Assembly (NCBI RefSeq): GCF_014306625.1
Contig: NZ_JACRYL010000024.1
Span: forward strand, 1 to 64,000
Direction of reading: 5' to 3'
DNA: 64,000 nucleotides
Source of the DNA: Pedobacter fastidiosus
GTDB lineage: Bacteria; Bacteroidota; Bacteroidia; Sphingobacteriales; Sphingobacteriaceae
The notes beneath the pieces were generated by a model, which was not told the DNA's origin, ran no database searches, and saw only the letters and a program-made list of their open reading frames with translations. The stretch's first letter is position 1. Each line of letters begins with the position of its first letter. Made by a program: the position numbers and the translations under genes. Below are positions 9,401-17,534 of this stretch, piece after piece.

Positions 9401-10912
9401 AAATACCGGAAGTTTTGGATTTAGGTTAACGCCTCCATCAAATACGAGCTTTACATTTTTATCGTTGATACTTAACTTTCCATCGAAATATTTTTTGTTA
9501 AAAGTACCGTCAATTTTTACATTTCTGTACCTGTAATTGTTAAAATCGATATAATCAACATCGCCATTAATATTTTCTGATAAGCTTTTAAGTTCCGTAC
9601 CTCTTCCTTTAACATATAACGATGAGCTTATTCTGCCTAAACTTTTTTCATCCAATAGGTTACCAATATTAAAATCGTAAGTTTTAATGTTACCTGTGTA
9701 CGAAGGAACATCATTTTTGTCGATCTTCATATTTACATCAGAAACAAAGCGACCGAGCTTCGTTTTGAATTCGCCATAGGCAATAAAATCGTTTTGGAAA
9801 CCTGTAAAACTTCCATTGAAATTAATGTTGCCAAATTTGTTAACGATGCTTGGAATCAGTTTTTTCTTGCTGTTTGTAATGCCTGCCAAAACCTCGTCTA
9901 AATCCGTTTTATTTGTTCCAGCCATTTCAATGTTCAGATCCATAAAAGTTTCTTTCCATTTTGGAAGTCCTTTAATAATGAAATCGCCTTTGATGTAGGT
10001 GGCTTTGCCAGATTTTATTGATAGTTTCTTGGCTCTCAAATTATTCACCAAACCCGTTATTTGGCCATCAACATCTAAGTCGAGTTTCATTTCGTTCAGC
10101 TCTGGTGCAAAGAAAGCAACATCTCTTGATGTAATGTGGCTTTCTTTAAAAACGGCCTTCATCCTAACATTATCGATGTAATGGTTAAAATCTTTAAAAG
10201 TGTTAAAACGCATCTGGAAGTAATTTGTTAGGCGACTTTGGTTAGTCTCCAGCAACAAATTCTTTAACTCAATCGAATTGCTATCTACAGTAGTTTGGGC
10301 AGTCAGATTTTTTAAATAAAAACCACTTCTCTCTTTAAAGGTTAGGTTTTTAATGTTCGTTTTGAAAAGATGCGTTTTGGTATCCAAGCCTTCAAAAATC
10401 CCGCTTAATTCCTTAACATCAACATTATCAAAGTTTACACTTTTACCCTGCGATTGATCTTTAGCTTTATAGTTTTTATACTTAAAGCTCATTTTGTTTA
10501 AAATAATTCGGCGGAAATCGATTTTATAAGGTTCTGATTTTTTTTTCTTTACAGTAGGCTTACCACTATCAAAATAATTGATGATGAAATCAAGATTAGA
10601 AGAATTATCTTTGAAGTCTTTTAAGAAAAAGCTTCCATTGTTAATTTGAACGGTGTTAATATCAATTATCTTCTTATCGATCGATAGTTGGTTAATATCG
10701 ACCATAAACTGTGGCGTACTTAACAAAGTGTCTTTCTGTAAATCGAGCACAAGTAAATCTTCGAGCACGATGGATTTGAAAGGCTTAATGTATAAGCTTT
10801 TAATTTTAATGGTAGTATTAAGCTCCTTTGATAAATATGCGGCAGCTTTCTGAGCAAAATAAGTTTGAACAGGCTTAAATTGTAAAGAAAAGATGATTAG
10901 CGCAAGCAGCAA
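6485..10912 (-). CDS. TamB-type translocation/assembly module protein
   Basis: A large (at least 1475 residues) AsmA/TamB-like protein with an N-terminal membrane anchor, a very long repetitive beta-rich body, and the conserved C-terminal TamB (DUF490) domain over the last 350 or so residues. TamB-like proteins span the periplasm as lipid-carrying bridges and support outer-membrane assembly. The end at 10912 is the first conventional start (TTG), which cuts into the anchor. The frame stays open to 10978 and the extra codons read KKLFKILLWVIAS, closely matching the TamB at 58.4-63.4 kb (KSLKIVLWVIAS). The real start is probably an ATT near 10960-10963. Unlike the other tamB it has no tamA beside it. 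It is divergent from tsaD. Confidence 0.9.
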   Translation of the reverse strand: MLLALIIFSLQFKPVQTYFAQKAAAYLSKELNTTIKIKSLYIKPFKSIVLEDLLVLDLQKDTLLSTPQFMVDINQLSIDKKIIDINTVQINNGSFFLKDFKDNSSNLDFIINYFDSGKPTVKKKKSEPYKIDFRRIILNKMSFKYKNYKAKDQSQGKSVNFDNVDVKELSGIFEGLDTKTHLFKTNIKNLTFKERSGFYLKNLTAQTTVDSNSIELKNLLLETNQSRLTNYFQMRFNTFKDFNHYIDNVRMKAVFKESHITSRDVAFFAPELNEMKLDLDVDGQITGLVNNLRAKKLSIKSGKATYIKGDFIIKGLPKWKETFMDLNIEMAGTNKTDLDEVLAGITNSKKKLIPSIVNKFGNINFNGSFTGFQNDFIAYGEFKTKLGRFVSDVNMKIDKNDVPSYTGNIKTYDFNIGNLLDEKSLGRISSSLYVKGRGTELKSLSENINGDVDYIDFNNYRYRNVKIDGTFNKKYFDGKLSINDKNVKLVFDGGVNLNPKLPVFNFKATITKAKLKALKLLKDSLMVDAKFSTNFSGTNLDNIEGTLLIQEIRLQNPKGVYNVDSVQLLANGTGANRNLTIKSDILDASIKGEYDLNSIASYYKAIAKTYVPSLKADIIKYKNQIFQFNLQVKNFEPLAQFISPGLELDEGATLIGDFDSRNNTATLNGFVKTLKFNGVVVNNIILDENTTKEQLQLIVTSDRVQINDSLFIKDVNISNILRNDSLAFNVKMSNSDDANQLDLNGLVEFTKNQDTTARLSILPSILKINSEEWRIQEKVRIVLNNGKTEITNFDLTNGNQQITIDGLISEDPKDLIKVGFKDFSLRTLNPFTKGFGVKLAGNVNGETNLYGILKAPRVSDDLKIDSLNFNNIYIGTLTDTSSFNNEDNKINVFTRIMADGNETFKLTGNLDLKEKEIDLNVRMNESKLTILEPFVKELVSNLKGNISSDLTVKGKFDKPEINGTLALDKGQLMVNYLKTTYIITDEVKVEKSVIKLDKFKLNDLEGHEAVANGTVDLNDINYPNLNVILEANSFMALNTTAKDNSVYYGRAYGTGVFKFNGPTNKMKIDIKAKTEKGTIFNLPLNSSETVSDKDFINFISRDSTTIVKKTTNFDGLTLTFKLTIDPNTTANIYTTLGNLSGKGNAELNLNINSLGDFEMSGDYIIETGSFDFTAQEVINKKFDIRQGGTIRWTGNPTAAQINLKAVYALRANLNELFKAANRDASSNANQRVNTEVEMGLTGLLLKPDIKLDIYFPSQPAIKEELQTYFSDQNNLNLQAFSLIIRRSFAPGNGGESIGNQLQSTVSSTATELVFNQFNNVLSSLNLNFVDLNVRSLSEANASFKFFNDRLIINAGIVDRNSLNDLTIIDFSKNVGSEVEALFLIKKDGSLTGKVANKPPTQQSIFLNSGISATANVTSFGLVYTQQFDTFKEFIQKLSGAYRRNLKRKQAEQPVKTNKSINKDAIINQSKGNPRR

Positions 10913-10959
10913 AATTATTGATGCAATTACCCAAAGGAGTATTTTAAATAGTTTTTTAA

Positions 10960-10967
10960 TAATTTTG
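10960..10967 (+). promoter_or_regulatory. Candidate -7 promoter element of tsaD
   Basis: TAATTTTG fits TAnnTTTG and ends 19 bp before the TTG start of tsaD. It lies inside the probable 5' coding end of the divergent tamB gene, so the two genes appear to share and overlap their control region. Confidence 0.4.
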
Positions 10968-10986
10968 CAGCTTAAATATTAATAAT

Positions 10987-11988
10987 TTGTCTGTTATACT
11001 TGCTATCGAGTCCTCTTGCGATGATACTTCAGTTGCCATATGTAACAACGGCAAAATTACTGCCAATGTTATTGCAAACCAAACAATTCATCAAAATTAT
11101 GGTGGTGTAATCCCTGAATTAGCTTCAAGAGTGCATCAGCAAAATATTGTGCCTTCCGTACAGCAAGCATTAATTGATGCTAAAGTTACAAAACAGGACA
11201 TAAACGCCGTAGCTTTTACTCGCGGACCAGGTTTATTAGGTTCGCTTTTAGTTGGAGTTTCTTTCGCCAAATCTTTTGCTTTAGCTTTAAATATACCTTT
11301 AATTTCTGTCAATCATATGCATGCGCACATACTGGCGCACTTTATTGATGATCCCAAGCCCAATTTTCCCTTTTTATGTTTAACCGTTTCTGGTGGGCAT
11401 ACCCAAATTGTTTTGGTTAAAGATTACTTTGATATGGAAATTGTAGGAGAGACTTTGGACGATGCAGCAGGAGAAGCTTTCGATAAGACAGCAAAAATAC
11501 TGCAATTGCCTTATCCAGGCGGACCATTAATTGATAAGCATGCCAAATTGGGAAATCCGCAAGCGTTTAAATTTGCAGTTCCGCAGATTCCTGAATTAAA
11601 TTTTAGCTTTAGTGGTTTTAAAACTTCAATCTTATATTTTATCCGAAAGCAAGAAAAGGAGAATCCCAACTTTATTGCAGAAAATTTAGATGATATTTGT
11701 GCCTCAGTACAATACAGCATTATTCAGATTTTAATGAATAAACTTAAGAAAGCGGCCAAGCAATATGGCATTAACGAAATTGCGATTGCAGGTGGGGTTT
11801 CGGCCAATTCTGGTTTAAGAAATACCTTGCAAGAAATGGCTACTGAACTTGGATGGAAAGTTTATATTCCAGCTTTTCAATATTGTACAGATAATGCAGG
11901 GATGATTGCCATTGCAGGATATCAAAAATATCTTATAAATGATTTTGTTGGGCAAGAAGTTTCGCCAATGGCGAGAATGGAATTTTAA
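10987..11988 (+). CDS. tsaD: tRNA N6-threonylcarbamoyladenosine transferase
   Basis: A 333-residue TsaD (Kae1/YgjD) protein. With TsaB and TsaE it transfers the threonylcarbamoyl group onto A37 of ANN-decoding tRNAs in the cytoplasm. Landmarks are ILAIESSCDDTS at the N-terminus, the metal-binding HMHAH near residue 110, the ASKH-fold segment TVSGGHTQ, and a late AGGVSANSGLR. Length is normal. The start is TTG at 10987, giving MSVILAIESSCD; no ATG is suitably placed. It is divergent from tamB. Confidence 0.97.
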   Translation: MSVILAIESSCDDTSVAICNNGKITANVIANQTIHQNYGGVIPELASRVHQQNIVPSVQQALIDAKVTKQDINAVAFTRGPGLLGSLLVGVSFAKSFALALNIPLISVNHMHAHILAHFIDDPKPNFPFLCLTVSGGHTQIVLVKDYFDMEIVGETLDDAAGEAFDKTAKILQLPYPGGPLIDKHAKLGNPQAFKFAVPQIPELNFSFSGFKTSILYFIRKQEKENPNFIAENLDDICASVQYSIIQILMNKLKKAAKQYGINEIAIAGGVSANSGLRNTLQEMATELGWKVYIPAFQYCTDNAGMIAIAGYQKYLINDFVGQEVSPMARMEF

Positions 11989-12056
11989 AGGAGGTTAACC
12001 GTTTAATGTTTGAATTGGTTATTTGATTATTGTAATTTGTTTATTGAAATTTTTAT

Positions 12057-12260
12057 ATGACTGGAGCATCGTTAGTATTTTGGATTGTTTGTGCCATCCC
12101 TTTAACCGGAATTTTATATTGGTTAATTAGAAAAGACAAAAATAAGCTTAAAGGAAGCTGGGGAATAATTATTCTAGGTGTTTTGCTAATTGCTGCACTT
12201 TTGGTAATTGTTTATGTTACTAAAGATTTTGATGCTGTTTTTAGTCAGGATAATAATTAG
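12057..12260 (+). CDS. Small membrane protein, two helices
   Basis: A 67-residue protein with two predicted transmembrane segments (about residues 5-24 and 36-55) joined by a Lys-rich loop (RKDKNKLKGS), so the loop is probably cytoplasmic. The C-terminus is acidic. No family recognised. It follows tsaD by 68 bp on the same strand and may be read from it. Its clean two-helix hydrophobicity supports a real gene, but no function can be given. Confidence 0.55.
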   Translation: MTGASLVFWIVCAIPLTGILYWLIRKDKNKLKGSWGIIILGVLLIAALLVIVYVTKDFDAVFSQDNN

Positions 12261-12430
12261 GTTATGATGGAATCTTTTCAATAATGCTTAACGTACTGCT
12301 CCTTCGATTTCTGATAAGATGGTAAGCTATAGTGTTGTTTGATCCGGATTTAATCAAAAATTATAATTTTTTTTAAATTACACTCGTAAATACTCGCTAC
12401 TTTTCTTCACTGGTTTAACACAGCTTACTG

Positions 12431-12461
12431 AAAACTTCTCATTTAGAAAGGAAGTTTTTTT
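12431..12461 (+). terminator. Terminator-like hairpin
   Basis: AAAACTTC (12431-12438) pairs with GAAGTTTT (12451-12458) around a 12-nt loop and is followed by more T residues. It would act on rightward transcription from tsaD and the small membrane protein gene, although it lies about 170 bp past the last stop. Confidence 0.45.
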
Positions 12462-12542
12462 AATTTGTATATATTTATTTAACTGCTAACCCCTGGGCAG
12501 TTTTCACATCCCAAAGAAAACTTATTGGTTTAATATTTTGAC

Positions 12543-12557
12543 AACATGTTACATGTT
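12543..12557. promoter_or_regulatory. Candidate operator AACATGTTACATGTT
   Basis: A perfect 7+1+7 inverted repeat, AACATGT-T-ACATGTT, 40 bp upstream of the ATG at 12597. Size and position suit a dimeric regulator, but no regulator gene lies next to it. Confidence 0.35.
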
Positions 12558-12596
12558 ATGTAAATATTGTTTTCTTTAAGCTTATAAAACATTAAT

Positions 12597-13307
12597 ATGA
12601 ATGTTATTAATATTTGGGTTTTAAATCTTTTTTTGATTGTATTTGGAGTTTTTACTAAGCCCATAATTGTGATTGCTCAGGATACTATAATAGTTAACAC
12701 TTGCAGTGTTAAAAAGAAAATGGCTTTTATCAATGAGAAATTAAATTCTTGTGAAGATCAAGTTTATCCGAAGTTTAACTATTTTCAATGCATAAGAAAA
12801 TCTAATGCAGATACAGAAATTAGGTTTTATTCACAGCGAGGAAATTTAGGAAATCTAAGACTTTATCAATTTTATAAGGATTCAATAAGAACAATTGATT
12901 TTAGATTTTTATTTCTAATTGATAATATAAATCATAAGAACCTTGAAATCCCGAATTATAAATTTCTGGGATTATTTAAAGAACAAAGATTATATGTGAA
13001 AAAAGTATCCGAAAATCTTATAGAAGAGAAAGAAGAGGTTTGTCGTTTTTTTTCTCAGATAGTTGATTCCGAAATATCCTCAGTGCTAGATGGTTCACTT
13101 TTAGATGAAGACATTCGATCCAAGTTTCCAGAATTAAATCAATATGCAGAGGCATTAAATTATGTTGAATTTAAATTTCAAAACCATTTTAAAGATTTAA
13201 AAATCCCGAGTATTATTTATGATTCCAATGTTGAAAATCAAATCCCCGCTCTAAAAAAGATTAGAAATTTTTACGCAGTTTTAAAGGAAATAGATGAAAT
13301 GGAATAA
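12597..13307 (+). CDS. Hypothetical secreted protein
   Basis: A 236-residue protein with a hydrophobic N-terminus (residues 5-26) ending near IVIAQD, consistent with a signal peptide, so it is probably periplasmic or surface-exposed. The mature part is rich in Lys, Glu, Asn and Ile with four Cys residues, and has no motif I know. It is monocistronic: a candidate operator lies upstream and a strong terminator begins right after its stop. The codon usage is very AT-rich compared with the neighbouring recA, which may indicate acquisition or weak constraint. Confidence 0.6.
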   Translation: MNVINIWVLNLFLIVFGVFTKPIIVIAQDTIIVNTCSVKKKMAFINEKLNSCEDQVYPKFNYFQCIRKSNADTEIRFYSQRGNLGNLRLYQFYKDSIRTIDFRFLFLIDNINHKNLEIPNYKFLGLFKEQRLYVKKVSENLIEEKEEVCRFFSQIVDSEISSVLDGSLLDEDIRSKFPELNQYAEALNYVEFKFQNHFKDLKIPSIIYDSNVENQIPALKKIRNFYAVLKEIDEME

Positions 13308-13342
13308 AAAATGTCTTGGCAATTTAATTGCCAAGACATTTT
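13308..13342. terminator. Bidirectional terminator between unknown gene and recA
   Basis: A perfect 16-bp inverted repeat, AAAATGTCTTGGCAAT (13308-13323) and its complement (13327-13342), with a 3-nt loop and A/T tails on both sides. It begins directly after the upstream stop and ends 20 bp from the recA stop, so it serves both convergent genes. Confidence 0.85.
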
Positions 13343-13362
13343 ATAAAATACTTTTAAAAATC

Positions 13363-14388
13363 TTATTTTTCTTCCAATTTATCGCCTGTAACTTCGGCTT
13401 TAATTTTAAGTTCTAATTCATCTGCCAATTCTGGGTTATCGCTTAAAAGCTGTTTAACGGCATCTCTACCTTGTCCTAATTTGGTATCTCCGTAAGAGTA
13501 CCATGAACCTGCTTTTTTAATAATTCCGAAATCTACACCTAAATCTACAATCTCTCCGTTTTTTGAAATTCCTTCTCCAAACATTACATCAAATTCTGCA
13601 ATTCGGAAAGGTGGCGCAACTTTGTTTTTAACGATTTTAACTTTAACACGGTTACCAGAAACTTCATCAGAATCTTTAATCTGAGAAATACGACGGATAT
13701 CTAAACGCACTGAAGCATAAAACTTTAAAGCATTACCACCGGTAGTCGTTTCAGGGTTACCGAACATTACACCAATTTTATCACGCAACTGGTTAATGAA
13801 AATACAGCAACACCCAGTTTTAGAAATTGTACCTGTTAGTTTACGTAAAGCCTGGCTCATTAAACGAGCATGTAAACCCATTTTACTATCGCCCATTTCG
13901 CCTTCAATTTCACTTTTAGGTACCAATGCAGCAACAGAGTCAATTACGATTACATCAATTGCGCCTGAGCGAATTAAATTATCTGCAATTTCCAAAGCCT
14001 GCTCTCCATTATCTGGTTGAGAGATTAAAAGATTGTCTGTATCAACACCTAACTTTTTCGCATAAAACTGATCGAAGGCATGCTCTGCATCAATAAAAGC
14101 TGCAATACCACCCTTTTTCTGAGCTTCAGCAATAATATGTGTTGCCAAGGTTGTTTTACCTGAAGATTCAGGGCCATAAATTTCGATTACTCTCCCCTTA
14201 GGAACACCACCAATACCTAAAGCAATATCCAAACTAATAGAACCTGTAGAAATAAAATCTATTGGTTCAAAAGCGGTATCACCTAGTTTCATTATGGTAC
14301 CTTTACCGTAAGATTTTTCTAATTTATCTAGCGTTAACTGTAAGGCTTTTAATTTGTCAGGATTCGCAGTGCTCATTTCTTTTTTCAT
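13363..14388 (-). CDS. recA: Recombinase A
   Basis: A 341-residue RecA, the ATP-dependent strand-exchange protein that also stimulates LexA-type autocleavage. Walker A GPESSGKT is at residues 72-79, followed by FIDAEHAFD, the Walker B strand [10 protein letters not shown], the L1 region ([21 protein letters not shown]) and the L2 region ([20 protein letters not shown]). The acidic Lys/Glu-rich tail ends in GDKLEEK. Length is typical. A -7-like motif lies 11 bp upstream. No LexA-type box is obvious upstream. Confidence 0.98.
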   Translation of the reverse strand: MKKEMSTANPDKLKALQLTLDKLEKSYGKGTIMKLGDTAFEPIDFISTGSISLDIALGIGGVPKGRVIEIYGPESSGKTTLATHIIAEAQKKGGIAAFIDAEHAFDQFYAKKLGVDTDNLLISQPDNGEQALEIADNLIRSGAIDVIVIDSVAALVPKSEIEGEMGDSKMGLHARLMSQALRKLTGTISKTGCCCIFINQLRDKIGVMFGNPETTTGGNALKFYASVRLDIRRISQIKDSDEVSGNRVKVKIVKNKVAPPFRIAEFDVMFGEGISKNGEIVDLGVDFGIIKKAGSWYSYGDTKLGQGRDAVKQLLSDNPELADELELKIKAEVTGDKLEEK

Positions 14389-14398
14389 TTTGATTGCG

Positions 14399-14406
14399 CA
14401 AATATA
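14399..14406 (-). promoter_or_regulatory. Candidate -7 promoter element of recA
   Basis: On the minus strand TATATTTG matches TAnnTTTG and ends 10 bp before the recA ATG. This would give a very short 5' leader. Confidence 0.4.
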
Positions 14407-14511
14407 ATTGATTGTCGGCTAAAGTGCTCGGATGTTTATAAGTAATAATGCTAAAATATTTAGCTAAGTTAATAGTTTTTTAGCTAATGTCAATAGCAAA
14501 GTAAAAATAAT

Positions 14512-15183
14512 TTATGCTTTGTGTTTATCTCGTTCATTTTGTGCCATTTGGCGTTCAAAATATCTGCACATATAAGTAATCTCACAAACCGCACATTTGG
14601 GGCTTCTGGCTACGCAAACGTATCTACCATGAAGAATAAGCCAATGGTGTGCAATGTGAATATCTTGCTCCGGCAGGTTTTTAACCAAATCTTTTTCAAC
14701 TGCTAAAGGTGTTTTGCCATTGGTTAAGCCCAAACGGTTTGCCACACGAAATACATGCGTATCAACCGCCATTGCGGGAGCGTTGTAAATAACAGAGGCA
14801 ATTACATTCGCTGTTTTTCGCCCCACCCCAGGCATTTTTTGAAGATCATCTATATCTGATGGAACCACATCGTTAAATTCGTTAACCAAAATATTGGCCA
14901 TTCCAACTAAGTGTTTGGCCTTGTTATTTGGATAGCTAATGCTCCTTATGTAATCAAAAACGATATCTGGCGTAACTTCTGCAAGTGCTTTAGCATTTGG
15001 GAAACGCTGAAATAGGGCAGGAGTAACCATATTTACCCTTTTATCAGTGCATTGAGCCGAAAGAATTACGGATACTAAAAGCTGGTAAGGATTATTGTAA
15101 TGTAATTCAGTTTCAGCATCGGGTTGCTTGGCCGAAAAATGTTCTACAAAAAGTTTATAACGTTCTTTTTTAAGCATGGGCAA
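14512..15183 (-). CDS. nth: Endonuclease III (DNA glycosylase/AP lyase)
   Basis: A 223-residue Nth enzyme that removes oxidised pyrimidines and nicks abasic sites in base excision repair. The helix-hairpin-helix MPGVGRKTANV contains catalytic Lys123, and the catalytic Asp is Asp141 in VDTHVF. The [4Fe-4S] ligands are C190, C197, C200 and C206 (Cx6Cx2Cx5C). Length and motifs are complete. The ORF opens with MPMLKKE, so the true start may be the second Met. It lies upstream of recA on the same strand, separated by about 120 bp, so cotranscription is possible but not shown. Confidence 0.96.
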   Translation of the reverse strand: MPMLKKERYKLFVEHFSAKQPDAETELHYNNPYQLLVSVILSAQCTDKRVNMVTPALFQRFPNAKALAEVTPDIVFDYIRSISYPNNKAKHLVGMANILVNEFNDVVPSDIDDLQKMPGVGRKTANVIASVIYNAPAMAVDTHVFRVANRLGLTNGKTPLAVEKDLVKNLPEQDIHIAHHWLILHGRYVCVARSPKCAVCEITYMCRYFERQMAQNERDKHKA

Positions 15184-15213
15184 ATATAGCTATCAAGATA
15201 TGAGTATCAAGGG

Positions 15214-16176
15214 CTAGGTTGAGCCATTAATTTCTACAAGTAATTTATCGCATTCTGCAAAGGCATTGTAAAGGAACTTGTTCCGGTGTTTTTCACCCTG
15301 TCCGCTAAATGAAACTGATTTTCCAATCAAACTTTGCATCCATTTCTTGGTTTGTTGGCAATAAGATTGATCTTCGGTTTTTAAATAATTAAAGGTATTG
15401 AATCTGTTATAGCACGACATTGAATCTTTGTAGTCAACTAAATAAGAAATGCTCCCCAATACATCGCAGTTATACCAGTTAAAGGTATGGCTTGGATCGA
15501 TGGTTTTTTTACTGCTAATGGCGTACATATTCATATCAGTTAAGCAATATCGAACCTGCTCAATAATCTGTTCTGCCAAAATTTTAGAGATGTAACCTGC
15601 TTCATAAGCATATCTAATCTGTTCGATTGTGCCGTGAACGGTATCCTTCGCCCAAATCTCTGTACAAGGAATCTCTAGATAAATCTGGTTAAGTTCCTTA
15701 GAAATTGAGATCACTTCCTTATCAAATAGACTTGGGTCGAATTTAACTTCAGTGTTCATCACACTATCCGACCAAAAGAAGAGCTTAAAACAGGTAAGTT
15801 CTGGGTATTTAAAAAAGTGAAATAAAGGTATATCATCTGTGGTAATGGTGATGTGCTTACTTTTGCTTTGCTGAATTTGCTTTAGATTTTTTAAGAGATC
15901 CTTTAAATACAAAAGCATGTTCGGAATTTCTTGATCAACACTTAAATAATCGAAAGTTACGGTTGGCAGTTGATCCGGCTTATATAAAAACGGAACGCCA
16001 AAGCTATCAGAGAGTTTTACAATCTGTTGCAGATTTAGAATACTCGTACCTCTAATTTTCTTGTAAGCCTCATTCGTGCTAATTTCCAAAACATCGGCAA
16101 CGCTGAGCGCAAGGTTTTGATAATCTGGCAAGGCCGATTTAATCGAATCAAAAAATAGTAGTTGTTGATTAATCAT
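15214..16176 (-). CDS. Putative HTH transcriptional regulator
   Basis: A 320-residue protein without signal peptide or transmembrane helices. Residues 15-60 (YQNLALSVADVLEIS then AYKKIRG and LNLQQIVKLSDSFGV) have the spacing of a helix-turn-helix of the phage repressor or Cro/C1 type. The remaining 250 or so residues look mostly helical and might be a ligand-sensing or TPR-like domain. No exact family recognised. It is divergent from two tandem beta-barrel-like genes, and the spacer contains a 17-bp tandem direct repeat, so it may regulate them and itself. The DNA-binding role is an inference from the N-terminus. Confidence 0.6.
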   Translation of the reverse strand: MINQQLLFFDSIKSALPDYQNLALSVADVLEISTNEAYKKIRGTSILNLQQIVKLSDSFGVPFLYKPDQLPTVTFDYLSVDQEIPNMLLYLKDLLKNLKQIQQSKSKHITITTDDIPLFHFFKYPELTCFKLFFWSDSVMNTEVKFDPSLFDKEVISISKELNQIYLEIPCTEIWAKDTVHGTIEQIRYAYEAGYISKILAEQIIEQVRYCLTDMNMYAISSKKTIDPSHTFNWYNCDVLGSISYLVDYKDSMSCYNRFNTFNYLKTEDQSYCQQTKKWMQSLIGKSVSFSGQGEKHRNKFLYNAFAECDKLLVEINGST

Positions 16177-16248
16177 AAAGAATATCTTAATGATTGAATT
16201 TACACATTATTAATATTTAATAAAATTTATTTAATTAAAATATTCAAA

Positions 16249-16281
16249 TTTATTAATCTTTAAAGTTTATTAATCTTTAAA
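16249..16281. repeat. Tandem direct repeat, candidate regulator site
   Basis: The 16-mer TTTATTAATCTTTAAA occurs twice (16249-16264 and 16266-16281), separated by one G, in the divergent spacer between the HTH-type gene and the barrel-like genes. The 17-bp period is a little under two helical turns. It could be a regulator site; it is AT-rich, so chance duplication is also possible. Confidence 0.5.
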
Positions 16282-16399
16282 ATGTATCTCTATTAATGAT
16301 TGATTTCATTTTCTGAATCCTAAAACAATAATTCTCCTTTTTATTCCTCGCTATCTTCGATTAGATATTAATTCAAGTATCCTAATAATTGAAATTGAA

Positions 16400-16954
16400 A
16401 TGAAAAAGATAATTTTAGTACTTGCATTTGCATCGTCTATTGGCGTGGCAAATGCCCAAAATAATTCTGACGGATTTTTTAATGCCTTAAGTGGAGGCAT
16501 CGAGTTTGGTGCAGCTACCTTAAAGGAGCCTTTGATATCTGGCTTTCTTGCCTACAACAAACCAAATTCTTATTTGAAATTTAAATTTTCTTCTCTTTCT
16601 CAAGAGATGTACGAAATTAATGTAAATGGAGAAAAGACAACTACTCCAGGTTTTTCTGAGGCAGCATTTATGCTGGGAAAACGAATAAAATTTAACCCGA
16701 ATAACAGATTGGAATTTGGAGGAGGCGTGGGCTTGGTGGCCGATTTGCGGAAATATGATGAATCGAATAGCAATACGTTAAGGGAAAAAATTATACAGAA
16801 AAATGCAGTCGGCTTAATTGGAGAAATTAAATATATTTTTCGATTCGTAGATGGAGTTGGTGTTTCTGTATCCATAAATGGGAATCTCAATCAACAGAAA
16901 AGTTTTGCGGCTGCAGGTTTAGGTTTGGTTTTAAGTTCAAAATTAATCCAATAA
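16400..16954 (+). CDS. Outer-membrane beta-barrel-like protein
   Basis: A 184-residue protein with a clear signal peptide, MKKIILVLAFASSIGVANAQ, cleaved after ANA or AQ. The mature part alternates short aromatic and Gly-rich strands (FKFSSLSQEMYEI, LEFGGGVGLVADL, VGVSVSINGNLN) and ends in LVLSSKLIQ, which fits a small beta-barrel. It shares the pattern GKRIxxxxxNxxxxGxGxxxx with the gene that starts 2 bp downstream, so the two are probably diverged tandem duplicates in one operon. No characterised family recognised. It is divergent from the HTH-type gene at 15.2 kb. Confidence 0.65.
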   Translation: MKKIILVLAFASSIGVANAQNNSDGFFNALSGGIEFGAATLKEPLISGFLAYNKPNSYLKFKFSSLSQEMYEINVNGEKTTTPGFSEAAFMLGKRIKFNPNNRLEFGGGVGLVADLRKYDESNSNTLREKIIQKNAVGLIGEIKYIFRFVDGVGVSVSINGNLNQQKSFAAAGLGLVLSSKLIQ

Positions 16955-16955
16955 T

Positions 16956-17534
16956 ATGAAAAGGTATATGCTAACTTTAATACTGGTTTTGGGTTTTTGC
17001 TTGACTTTTGCTCAAAAAGATACATTACATAAAAACAGTAAGACTTACTTTGGTATAGGTTTTAGTTTGGGCAGGGGCAGTGTAAGCGGAACTTATGGGG
17101 ATGTATTCTTATATGCTGAACAAAAAAGTTATTATCTGGTACTTAAAACATCTGCTATAGAAGAAATAAAGCTTTTTGGAAGTCAGCCGGATTTAATAGT
17201 ATCTGACTTTAGTTTAATTGCTGGAAAAAGGATTAGTTTAGATCAGTACAATACATTTCAGGTAGGTTTAGGTATTTCCATGTTTGAGCAACAGACTAAA
17301 GGAGCAATTATCCCAAGAGAAGGGAAGGAATGTCTTTTCTGTTCTACCAATTATGAAATAATCAAGAAAAGGCAATTTGCTGTTCCTTTTGAGGTTCGAT
17401 ATCACCTTAACTTAGATCACACAGCTTCTTTAAATCTTAGTTTTTCTGCCAACTTAAATAAACTCAATAGTTTTTACGCTATTTCTATCGGAACAACTTT
17501 AGGGCGATTAAGGGATCGAATTAAAAAACGCTAG
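16956..17534 (+). CDS. Outer-membrane beta-barrel-like protein, paralogue
   Basis: A 192-residue protein with signal peptide MKRYMLTLILVLGFCLTFAQ. The body resembles the preceding protein: IAGKRISLDQYNTFQVGLGIS aligns with MLGKRIKFNPNNRLEFGGGVG. It also has strand-like repeats (YFGIGFSLGRGSVSGTYG) and a closing segment SFYAISIGTTLGRL before a basic tail. A CLFC pair near residue 127 could form a disulfide. It starts 2 bp after its neighbour's stop, so the two genes are cotranscribed. Its stop overlaps the convergent MFS gene by 4 bp. Function unknown. Confidence 0.6.
   Translation: MKRYMLTLILVLGFCLTFAQKDTLHKNSKTYFGIGFSLGRGSVSGTYGDVFLYAEQKSYYLVLKTSAIEEIKLFGSQPDLIVSDFSLIAGKRISLDQYNTFQVGLGISMFEQQTKGAIIPREGKECLFCSTNYEIIKKRQFAVPFEVRYHLNLDHTASLNLSFSANLNKLNSFYAISIGTTLGRLRDRIKKR

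Larger units (their letters stand above)
12261..12596 (+). other. Gene-free stretch with hairpin and palindrome
   Basis: No convincing ORF. It holds a terminator-like hairpin at 12431-12461 and a 15-bp palindrome at 12543-12557, described separately. The rest is AT-rich without recognisable structure. Confidence 0.5.

Noticed and set aside
11987-12026. Strong Shine-Dalgarno AAGGAGGT with a six-codon ORF after tsaD
   Set aside because: The ATG at 12006 reads only MFELVI before a stop, and the next gene starts 50 bp further on. Likely coincidence, though such a sequence is rare in this group.
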